Origin: JAGLTA01 sp023142625
GTDB lineage: Bacteria; Patescibacteriota; Patescibacteriia; JAACEG01
Reading direction: 5' to 3'
Assembly (NCBI GenBank): GCA_030641665.1
Contig: DAOWHA010000041.1
Location: 1 to 12,100, forward strand
DNA length: 12,100 bases
The notes below the pieces were generated by a model that saw nothing but the letters and a program-made list of their open reading frames with translations, was not told where the DNA came from and ran no database searches. A program made the translations under genes and the position numbers. Shown in pieces: positions 5,803-12,100 of the stretch. Positions within the stretch are counted from its first letter, which is position 1. Every line of letters begins with the position of its first letter.

Positions 5803-7257
5803 ATGAATCAACAAAAAGAAAACGGGGTTGTATTTACTCCCGCATGGATTGCGGAATTTATGATTGATGAAATTTTTAAAAATCGAAAAATTTCAGGAAA
5901 CGAAAAAATTTTAGACACGGGTTGCGGAGAAGGCATTTTTACTGTTTTAGCCGCAAAAAAATTTGCTAAAATTTCAAAAAAACCGATTGAAAAAGTTATT
6001 TCAGAAAATATTTTTTTTATAGATATTTCAAAATATCATCTTAAAAAAACGGAACAAAATTTACAAAAATTATGTCATAAAAAAAGCGTAAAATTCAACG
6101 CAATTTGTGATGATTTCTGTTTTTATAAATTTAAAAGTAAATTTGATTTTATAATCGGAAATCCGCCTTATGTCAGAATTCAAAATCTTGAAAATAGGCG
6201 CAAAAAATTACAGAAAAATTTTTTGTCCGCGCAAAATGGCTCGATTGACTTATATTTTTGTTTTTTTGAACAAGCGTTGAATTTTTTAAAACCAACAGGA
6301 AAAATTTCTTTTATTACGCCAAACTCGCATTTTTATTCGCGCGCTGGCAAAAATTTGCGCAAAATTTTATCTCCGCATTTAACTAAAATTATAAATTTTG
6401 ATTATCATCAAGTTTTTGAAAACGCAACAGCTTACACGGCAATTTCATTGCTGCAAAAAGAAAAATCCGATTTTTGCGAATTTACCGAAAATTTTAAAAA
6501 CGACTTTGATAATTTAAAATTTAAAAAAATAAAAACAAAAAAATTAAATAATGAAAAATGGGAATTTTTAGATGAAAATTTTTTAATTGAACTTGAAAAT
6601 TTAAGACGAAATCATGCGACACTTAATGAAATAGCAGATATTCATTACGGGATAGCAACGCTTAAAGATAATATTTTTATTTTTTCTCCTGACAACGAAG
6701 ACAAAAAATATTTTTTTCGAAAAAATTTTAAAATTGAAAAAAAAATTTGCGTGCCTATTATTAAAGCGTCAACATTTAAAGGAAATAATCAAAATTTATG
6801 GTGTATTTTTCCGTATAAAAATAAAAAACTTATTTTGCGAAAATATTTTGAAAAACATTTTCCCGAAGCGTTAAAATTTTTTGAAGCTCATAGAAATATT
6901 TTAGAGGATCGCGATAAGGGCGGCGGAAAAAATTATCCTGAAATTTACTCATTCGGACGAAGCCAAGGATTAGGAACAAGTTTTGGCAAAAAAATTTTAA
7001 CGAGCACAATGAACTATAAGCCAAAATTTTTTGTCGTAGAAGATTTACAGACAACTTTTTTCGCTGGATATTGCATTAAGCCAAAAAATGGTTTTGATTT
7101 AAACAAACTTTGTGAAATTCTAAATTCGCAATCTATGGGAAAATTTATTGGCGCTGTTTCAAAAAGTTACCGCGGAGGGTACAAATCTTACGCAAAAAGT
7201 TTTTTAAAGGATTTTGCGCATCCGCAATTTGAACGAATTCAAAAAACTTTATTTTAA
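5803..7257 (+). CDS. Type II N6-adenine DNA methyltransferase (Eco57I/TaqI-like, gamma class)
   Basis: This 484-residue enzyme transfers a methyl group from S-adenosylmethionine to adenine N6 in a target site, shielding host DNA from the nuclease encoded next to it. Motifs run in gamma-class order: motif X GVVFTPAWIAEFM (8-20), SAM-binding motif I ILDTGCGEGIF (36-46), acidic FFIDIS (71-76), catalytic motif IV NPPYV (120-124) and ISFITPNSHF (168-177). The C-terminal half (about 270-480) is a target-recognition region of the TaqI/Eco57I type, with ADIHYGIATLKDNIF (278-292) near its start and a Gly/Tyr/Ser-rich SYRGGYKSYAKSF (455-467) near its end. The nuclease gene starts 11 bp downstream. No controller protein gene is seen. 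The target sequence cannot be predicted from this alone. Confidence 0.93.
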   Translation: MNQQKENGVVFTPAWIAEFMIDEIFKNRKISGNEKILDTGCGEGIFTVLAAKKFAKISKKPIEKVISENIFFIDISKYHLKKTEQNLQKLCHKKSVKFNAICDDFCFYKFKSKFDFIIGNPPYVRIQNLENRRKKLQKNFLSAQNGSIDLYFCFFEQALNFLKPTGKISFITPNSHFYSRAGKNLRKILSPHLTKIINFDYHQVFENATAYTAISLLQKEKSDFCEFTENFKNDFDNLKFKKIKTKKLNNEKWEFLDENFLIELENLRRNHATLNEIADIHYGIATLKDNIFIFSPDNEDKKYFFRKNFKIEKKICVPIIKASTFKGNNQNLWCIFPYKNKKLILRKYFEKHFPEALKFFEAHRNILEDRDKGGGKNYPEIYSFGRSQGLGTSFGKKILTSTMNYKPKFFVVEDLQTTFFAGYCIKPKNGFDLNKLCEILNSQSMGKFIGAVSKSYRGGYKSYAKSFLKDFAHPQFERIQKTLF

Positions 7258-7268
7258 TTTTAAAAAAT

Positions 7269-7952
7269 ATGAAAAACATTAAAAACAATTTTTTTGTTGC
7301 TATAAAAAAATCATTCGCCGCATATAAAAAATACGGTGCTCGAAGCACAAAAAAACTTATACCAATTCATAAATTTTTAGCTGAAACAATTTTACAAAAT
7401 CTTAATAATCATTATTCAGTAAAATCACTCGGCGTTGGTGATGGCAAAGAATTTAAATTCAACGGAAAATATATGCCAAAAAATTTAGATATTTCTGTTT
7501 TTAAAAATAAAAAATTTGTTGCAACTGTTAGTTTTAAATTTGTTACTTCAAATTATAAGCAAAATGTTAACAATTATTTTGAAAATTTGCTCGGCGAAAC
7601 AGCAAATATTAGGAGGCAAAATGTTGGATTTGCTCACTTTTTAGTGCTTCGCGGACATACGCCTTATCTTTCTAAAAATCGCGGAAATTTACGCGGCAAA
7701 GAAATGAAAACTGAAATTTTAAACGAAAAAAATTTAGAAAAATATGTAAAACTTTTTTGTGATTTAGATTTTCCTCACAAACCTGAACTTTTAGGAATTT
7801 GCATTTTAGATTTTGATAAAAAAGGAAATCCGTATTTTGTTAATTTGGATGAATTTAGTTTTGCAAATGAAACAAAAAAACTTTTAAAAACCAACTTTAC
7901 TCTTGAAAATTTCTTAAAAAAATTTATTCATTTAGTTAAACTCAAAAGTTAA
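7269..7952 (+). CDS. Predicted type II restriction endonuclease, PD-(D/E)xK-like
   Basis: This 227-residue protein is the likely nuclease partner of the methyltransferase 11 bp upstream. After a helical N-terminus (about 1-48), the core has N72-L73-D74 followed by the strand ISVFKNKKFVATV and then S88-F89-K90, matching D-x13-(D/E)-x-K with serine at the usual acidic place. A conserved-looking helix SNYKQNVNNYFENLLGETAN follows (94-113), whose E105 lies 15 residues after the lysine. That S-x-K plus downstream E layout recalls the NgoMIV/Cfr10I/SsoII-related variant of the fold, in which the acidic metal ligand comes from the next helix. FAHFLVLRG (121-129) is a plausible core strand. Gene order, length and fold agree with a type II enzyme; activity and specificity are inferred. 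Confidence 0.8.
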   Translation: MKNIKNNFFVAIKKSFAAYKKYGARSTKKLIPIHKFLAETILQNLNNHYSVKSLGVGDGKEFKFNGKYMPKNLDISVFKNKKFVATVSFKFVTSNYKQNVNNYFENLLGETANIRRQNVGFAHFLVLRGHTPYLSKNRGNLRGKEMKTEILNEKNLEKYVKLFCDLDFPHKPELLGICILDFDKKGNPYFVNLDEFSFANETKKLLKTNFTLENFLKKFIHLVKLKS

Positions 7953-7988
7953 CAACAAAAAATTAGACCATTAAAACATAATAACTTT

Positions 7989-9353
7989 ATGACTAAAAAA
8001 AGAAAAAAGGTCGCTATTTGCCATTATCGCGTTGGAAAAACTGACGGGGTCTCTTTGGAAATCACGAAACGGAAGCAGATATTGGAAAAATACGGCTGCG
8101 ATGTAAAATTAATTGCCGGAAAAGAGAGTAATGGTGCTGATTATATTATAAAAGAATTAGGATGGAATAACAATGTTGTTCCGATTCTTAGGGAAAACGG
8201 ATTTGTCTATTTTAATAAAAACAACTTAAATGTATCTGAACTTAATAAAAGAATGGATAAAGCAAGCGATATTATAGAAAAAAGGCTTGATTTTATCCAG
8301 CAAAAAGAAAAATTTGACGCTGTTTTAATCCATAATATTTTTTCATTCGGATGCCATACTGCCGCTGCCAAGCCGTTCGCGAAATGGATAAAAAAAAATA
8401 AGTTTCCCTGCCTGTCCACTAACCACGATTTTTACTGGGAGCGCGAAAAATTTAAAATTCCGCCAAACGGTTATCTGAAAAAATACATACGGGAATTTAT
8501 GCCTATTAAGAGCGCCTATATAAAACATATTGTTATAAATTCGCTGGCGAAAAAAGAGTTAAAAAAAAGATTTGGGATAAAAAGCCATATCTTTCCTGAT
8601 ATATTTGATTTTAATCAAAATCAATGGAAAAAAGATTCGTTTAATAAAAACTTTCTTAGATCAATAAGAGTTAAATCATCTGATCTTATTATTCTGCAAG
8701 CCACTCGCGTAATGCCAAGAAAAGGCGTAGAACTGGCTATGGATTTTGCGAAAAAAATGCGGGAAAAGATAGATAAGCTTAAAGGAGAGACGATTTATAA
8801 TGGAAAAAAAATCAATTCAAATTCAAGAGTTGTTTTAATCGTTGCCGGATACGCTGAAAAGGGAGATAAAAAATATTTAACGAAAATAAGATTAAAAGCG
8901 CTAAGAGAAGGCATAAATGTAAAATTTGTCTCTAAATATATTGACGCGATAAGGGACTGCCGCCAGATCGGCAACATATATTCTCTTTGGGATGCCTATG
9001 TTCACGCGGATATCGTCACTTTTCCAAGTTTAATAGAAGGGTGGGGCAACCAATTCATAGAAGCGATATTTGCCAAAAAACCGATTGTTGTCTTTGAATA
9101 TCCTGTTTTTAAATCGGATATTAAAAAAGAGGGTTACGGTGTCATCTCGCTAGGAGACAAGCTTAAAGAATTAGACAAATTCGGACTTTGCCGCCTGCCT
9201 GAAAAAAGCGTTGAACAAGCAGCGGAAACAGCGATTAGATGGCTTGTTAGCGCGGATTTGAATAAAAAACTTGAACGCAATTTTAAAATAGGCAAAAAAT
9301 ATCATAGTTATAAAATTTTAGAAAAATTTATGGTTGACGAACTGGGGCTGTAA
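7989..9353 (+). CDS. Family 4 (group 1) glycosyltransferase
   Basis: The protein has 454 residues and a GT-B fold; GT4 enzymes are retaining and use nucleotide-sugar donors. The N-terminal acceptor domain (about 1-215) has GVSLEITKRKQILEKYG (20-36), IHNIFSFGCHTAA (114-126) and STNHDFYWERE (143-153). The C-terminal donor domain shows LQATRVMPRKGVELA (236-250), with R240/K245 suited to phosphate binding, and the GT4 signature FPSLIEGWGNQFIEAI (345-360), whose E350 and E358 form the E-x7-E motif. Phe/Tyr and charged insertions around 260-280 are unusual in length. It has no membrane span. It begins 36 bp after the nuclease gene and may share its transcript, as no terminator is visible in between, but its less extreme AT content fits the glycan genes better. 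It ends at the palindromic terminator. Confidence 0.93.
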   Translation: MTKKRKKVAICHYRVGKTDGVSLEITKRKQILEKYGCDVKLIAGKESNGADYIIKELGWNNNVVPILRENGFVYFNKNNLNVSELNKRMDKASDIIEKRLDFIQQKEKFDAVLIHNIFSFGCHTAAAKPFAKWIKKNKFPCLSTNHDFYWEREKFKIPPNGYLKKYIREFMPIKSAYIKHIVINSLAKKELKKRFGIKSHIFPDIFDFNQNQWKKDSFNKNFLRSIRVKSSDLIILQATRVMPRKGVELAMDFAKKMREKIDKLKGETIYNGKKINSNSRVVLIVAGYAEKGDKKYLTKIRLKALREGINVKFVSKYIDAIRDCRQIGNIYSLWDAYVHADIVTFPSLIEGWGNQFIEAIFAKKPIVVFEYPVFKSDIKKEGYGVISLGDKLKELDKFGLCRLPEKSVEQAAETAIRWLVSADLNKKLERNFKIGKKYHSYKILEKFMVDELGL

Positions 9354-9382
9354 ATTAAAATTATTTCTAACACTTTTGCAAA

Positions 9383-9422
9383 AATAAAACCGCGCGCGTA
9401 AATTTACGCGCGCGGTTTTATT
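9383..9422. terminator. Perfect 40-bp palindrome, bidirectional terminator
   Basis: Bases 9383-9422 are a perfect palindrome centred between 9402 and 9403. Each arm is AATAAAACCGCGCGCGTAAA or its complement, with nine consecutive G/C pairs in the middle of the arm. T-rich runs leave the hairpin on both strands. It lies between the convergent stops at 9353 and 9453 and should terminate both the GT4 gene and the cohesin genes. Confidence 0.92.
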
Positions 9423-9452
9423 AAATATGAATAAATAATAGGCTTGTCGGGA

Positions 9453-11189
9453 TTATTCTATCTCTTCTCTAATATCTTTAATCTCTTTCTTAACAGATTT
9501 TTCAGCGTCGCACAGGTCTTTTTTAAGCTGTCTTATAATTTTTTTCTCTTCTTCCGTGAGTTTTCGTTTTAATTTTGTTTTTTCTAAAAATTTAATCCTA
9601 TTATGAATTTTATTTTTTAGTGAACTGAAAGCTCTTTCAAGAATTTCCTCAGCTTCATCAACTTCTTTTTTAATCCTTTTTTTCATTGAGGAAAATTTGC
9701 GCCATCCGATGTAAAATAAAAATAACAAAAGAAAAATAAGGGCAATTAGCGGAATTATTATAGAAAGAAAACTAATTGCTAAAGCTCCGATCTTTAAAGC
9801 AGCTATCTGTATTACGGCAATAGACAATTTTTTTGTTAATTTGCTTCTGGCTCCTCGCTCATCAATAACTTCAGCCCATAATTGATAAATGCCATCTTTT
9901 ACTTTTTCATCAGCAATAAAAATAAACTCTCCGTTTTTGTCGCTTAATATAATTTGGCTTTGAGGATCATCTTTTTCTTTTTGCAGCCAGACAACAATTT
10001 GCGCGTTTGGATATGTTGAGCCTTTTATTACCAATATGTCTCCGTTTCTTAATTTACGAGGACAATTTGTGATTATAGGCAGTTCTAACGGCTCAATAGT
10101 AAATTCAACAGAACTTGCTAAAAAATTTCCTGCTTTATCTATCGCTTTTGCGATTAAAGTATGCTTCCCTGAGCCTAAAATAGGCGTTTCATAGAGATGG
10201 TTTTCATTATCTTCCCATACTTGGGGACTTCCGCTGTCTATTTGAATTTCATAATAGTCTATTCCTGAAGATTCATCATTTGCGTCAAAAATGAATTCTA
10301 CTATCGGATTTGTCTTGTCCTTTCTTTCTTTTTCAGTGATAACAAAAGATTCTGGTTTTTTCGTATCTATTAAAAATGAGTAATGAGTAATCGCGCCCCA
10401 GCCGTTGGCATTTCTAAGCCGAATATGAAAATACCATTTTCCGTCTCCAGCGTCTTTATGATCATAAAAATTAAAATTTCCGTCTGATCTTGTTCCAGGA
10501 TTAGAATTAGGTTTTTGGTCGGTTAAAATACTAACTCCTGTAATCCCTTTTTTCATATCCCAAGAAAAGGTTGGATCGTTATTGCCGTTCCATTGATTAG
10601 GATCGGGATGAGTATCAGAAGAAACAACGGGCGCCAAGGGCGTGCCTGCAGGAGAAGCAGCGGGAGTTGTTGTTTTTGGCGGCTGAGGACCGGTCGCTTT
10701 AAGCTCAATATTGAAATTTGCGCTTCCTGATTTGCTTAAAATATTAGACCCTTTGCCGTCATTGGCTAACACTGAAGCCAGTGATAATTTCATTGCAGCG
10801 CTGCCAGCAGATTTTGCTTTAAAGCTGATTGTTATAATTCTGCCGCCTGATCCTGAAAATCCTGGATTTAAAACAATGCCTTCAAAATTAACAGTTCCTT
10901 TGTTATTAGAAAAAGACGGATCTTGTACCCAAAGGCTAAAAACAGAACCTGATTTAGAAAGCGAAACAACTTCTAATTTGTCTTTAGGAAACACAACAAT
11001 CCCAGAGGCCGCATTCATCGCCTGGTCAGCGCTTGACACAAAAACGCCCACTTGAAATACATCGCCGACTGTGCATTTTTTTAAAGACGGCGAAAAATAT
11101 AAAGAAGCGCTAGCCATCGCGCTCTGATATGGGATGACGATAGCGAATAAAAAGAGCAGATATATTATCGCAGTTTTAGTTTTTGACAT
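9453..11189 (-). CDS. Cohesin/Ig-domain surface protein with C-terminal membrane anchor and coiled-coil tail
   Basis: This 578-residue exported protein has a signal peptide at 1-27 (hydrophobic 7-22, likely cleaved after AMA). A cohesin-type beta-sandwich follows at about 28-165, with MNAASGIVVFPKDKLEV, TVNFEGIVLNPG and VLANDGKGS as landmarks. A Pro/Thr/Ala linker (166-190) leads to a domain about 192-278 of the DPNQWNGNNDPTFSW...YFHIRLRNANGWG type, which I recall from Parcubacteria surface proteins. Two Ig-like domains come next (about 280-366, with GSGKHTLIAKAIDKAGN, and 370-458). A long transmembrane helix lies at about 468-495. A basic, heptad-like coiled coil (about 500-578) should be cytoplasmic. 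Cohesins bind dockerins or other partners; none is visible here. The start overlaps the upstream paralogue by 14 bp. Confidence 0.88.
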   Translation of the reverse strand: MSKTKTAIIYLLFLFAIVIPYQSAMASASLYFSPSLKKCTVGDVFQVGVFVSSADQAMNAASGIVVFPKDKLEVVSLSKSGSVFSLWVQDPSFSNNKGTVNFEGIVLNPGFSGSGGRIITISFKAKSAGSAAMKLSLASVLANDGKGSNILSKSGSANFNIELKATGPQPPKTTTPAASPAGTPLAPVVSSDTHPDPNQWNGNNDPTFSWDMKKGITGVSILTDQKPNSNPGTRSDGNFNFYDHKDAGDGKWYFHIRLRNANGWGAITHYSFLIDTKKPESFVITEKERKDKTNPIVEFIFDANDESSGIDYYEIQIDSGSPQVWEDNENHLYETPILGSGKHTLIAKAIDKAGNFLASSVEFTIEPLELPIITNCPRKLRNGDILVIKGSTYPNAQIVVWLQKEKDDPQSQIILSDKNGEFIFIADEKVKDGIYQLWAEVIDERGARSKLTKKLSIAVIQIAALKIGALAISFLSIIIPLIALIFLLLFLFYIGWRKFSSMKKRIKKEVDEAEEILERAFSSLKNKIHNRIKFLEKTKLKRKLTEEEKKIIRQLKKDLCDAEKSVKKEIKDIREEIE

Positions 11190-12063
11190 TTTTAATAAAT
11201 TTGTTTAACGCAAAACAGATAATAAATATAACTAATAACAGTATAGCAAATAATAAATAGTTTTCATACCATAAGCGCTGTTTTTTTGGAAAGGAAATTA
11301 TTGCAATCCGTTCGTTTCCAGTTTTATCTATTGCTTTAACAATAATTTTTTCGTTTAAGTTTTGGTTTTGCAAAAGATAAGGGCTTTTTGCAATGACAAA
11401 AGACCTCTCTCCTTCGCGCACTTTATAATAATCAATTCCAGATCCTTTATCCTGCGCGGCAAACACTAAAAAATATTTATTGTCAAATATTGACAGATCT
11501 TTGGCAATCATCGGCTTAAATAATTCAGGTGGTTCATTGTCTGTAATTTTCGGCTTTGGTTCCTGAATTTCTGCTGTCTGCGGTGAAACTGAAAATTGCA
11601 GTGATTGGGCTGTCGCGCCTGTTTCTGAACCGCTCCCGTCATTAAGCAATATTTTTAATCCATCAATTTTAATAATCCCCGTGCCTTGTTTTTTTGCTTG
11701 AAATACAACTGAAAAAAGATACCCTCTTTTTTCAACATAACCGCCAGGGATAATTCCAGCAAAAATAATTTTGTTATTATGCTTAATTATTGGCCGTTCA
11801 ACCCAAAAATTAACAATGGAATTCCCATCTTTTATTTTTTTTAATATTAAAAATTCTGCTGGAAATAAAATCTTTCCCTCTGTGGCATTTATGTCTTCAT
11901 TTTCAGTATTGATAAAAAAATCAATCTCCAACTGCTCGTTTATTTTTATGTTATGATTTTTTGATTCAAAAAAAATTTCCGCAGCGAAACACGGTGCAGC
12001 TATAAAAAATAACCCAAAAATGATTACAATAAAATAGTTTTTGAATTTTAAAAATTTAGTCAT
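11176..12063 (-). CDS. Cohesin/Ig-domain membrane-anchored surface protein, shorter paralogue
   Basis: The 295-residue protein starts with a signal peptide (hydrophobic 10-28, ending PCFAA; C25 follows a proline, so a lipobox is unlikely). A cohesin-like domain spans about 29-160, with INATEGKILFPAEF, IIFAGIIPGGYV and LLNDGSGSETG aligning to the same landmarks in the downstream protein. One Ig-like domain (about 178-257) carries DKGSGIDYYKVREG and IIVKAIDKTGNE. A transmembrane helix at about 268-287 ends in a short basic tail (KFIKNVKN). It lacks the WNGNNDP domain, the third Ig-like domain and the coiled coil of its neighbour. The 14-bp overlap with the next start implies one transcript. It probably arose by duplication and trimming, or the neighbour by domain gain. 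Confidence 0.87.
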   Translation of the reverse strand: MTKFLKFKNYFIVIIFGLFFIAAPCFAAEIFFESKNHNIKINEQLEIDFFINTENEDINATEGKILFPAEFLILKKIKDGNSIVNFWVERPIIKHNNKIIFAGIIPGGYVEKRGYLFSVVFQAKKQGTGIIKIDGLKILLNDGSGSETGATAQSLQFSVSPQTAEIQEPKPKITDNEPPELFKPMIAKDLSIFDNKYFLVFAAQDKGSGIDYYKVREGERSFVIAKSPYLLQNQNLNEKIIVKAIDKTGNERIAIISFPKKQRLWYENYLLFAILLLVIFIICFALNKFIKNVKN

Positions 12064-12080
12064 TTGGAGTTAATTAATAA

Positions 12081-12100
12081 TGTAGGGGCGGGTCGCGACC
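12081..12100. repeat. Left half of a GC-rich palindromic intergenic repeat
   Basis: The last 20 bases read TGTAGGGGCGGGTCGCGACC. The final ten (12091-12100) are the perfect palindrome GGTCGCGACC, and the preceding GGGGC should pair with sequence beyond the window edge. It stands 17 bp upstream of the cohesin gene start in otherwise AT-rich DNA. I recall elements of this form (TGTAGGGGCGGGTC with its complement) as dispersed intergenic repeats in several bacterial groups; that is memory, not a search result. Confidence 0.55.

Noticed and set aside
10711..11055. A 114-residue rightward reading frame
   Set aside because: It is the antisense shadow of the cohesin domain, which has clear domain structure on the minus strand.

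Overview
The window looks like a stretch of a Candidate Phyla Radiation (Patescibacteria) chromosome, most likely of the Parcubacteria type. This is an inference from several things together: strongly AT-rich DNA, lysine-rich proteins, short gene spacing, almost no Shine-Dalgarno sequences, membrane-anchored cohesin/Ig proteins, a membrane-anchored beta-propeller and a set of envelope glycosyltransferases. TGA ends at least two genes (ribE and the upstream GT2 gene), so the code is standard table 11 and not the recoded code of Gracilibacteria or Absconditabacteria.

Layout. At 1-100 a possible 5' gene end reads leftwards out of the window. At 180-2916 four rightward genes follow: ribE and ribH, coupled by an ATGA overlap and catalysing the last two steps of riboflavin synthesis; a small basic membrane protein; and a membrane-anchored beta-propeller. 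The block ends at a strong bidirectional hairpin terminator (2948-2989). At 3049-4946 two leftward GT2 glycosyltransferases overlap by 4 bp.

From about 4970 to 7952 lies what looks like an accessory island, even richer in A+T than its flanks. It holds a consensus-like extended -10 promoter, a leader with two mutually exclusive hairpins, an unrecognised single-pass membrane protein with an exported cysteine-containing domain, and a type II restriction-modification pair (N6-adenine methyltransferase and PD-(D/E)xK-like nuclease). A GT4 glycosyltransferase follows (7989-9353), ending at a perfect 40-bp palindrome (9383-9422) that it shares with the convergent genes beyond. At 9453-12063 two overlapping leftward paralogues encode signal-peptide, cohesin, Ig-like and transmembrane proteins. 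The window ends inside a GC-rich palindromic repeat.

How the genes fit together. The three glycosyltransferases, the propeller and the two cohesin proteins point to building and decorating a cell surface, which in this kind of host-associated bacterium may serve attachment. The restriction-modification pair is a separate defence cassette set between the sugar genes. The points most worth a second look are the alternating leader hairpins before the unknown gene at 5119, the nuclease active site with serine in place of the usual acidic residue, the isolated ribE-ribH pair, and the paired cohesin proteins, one of which has a long basic cytoplasmic coiled coil.
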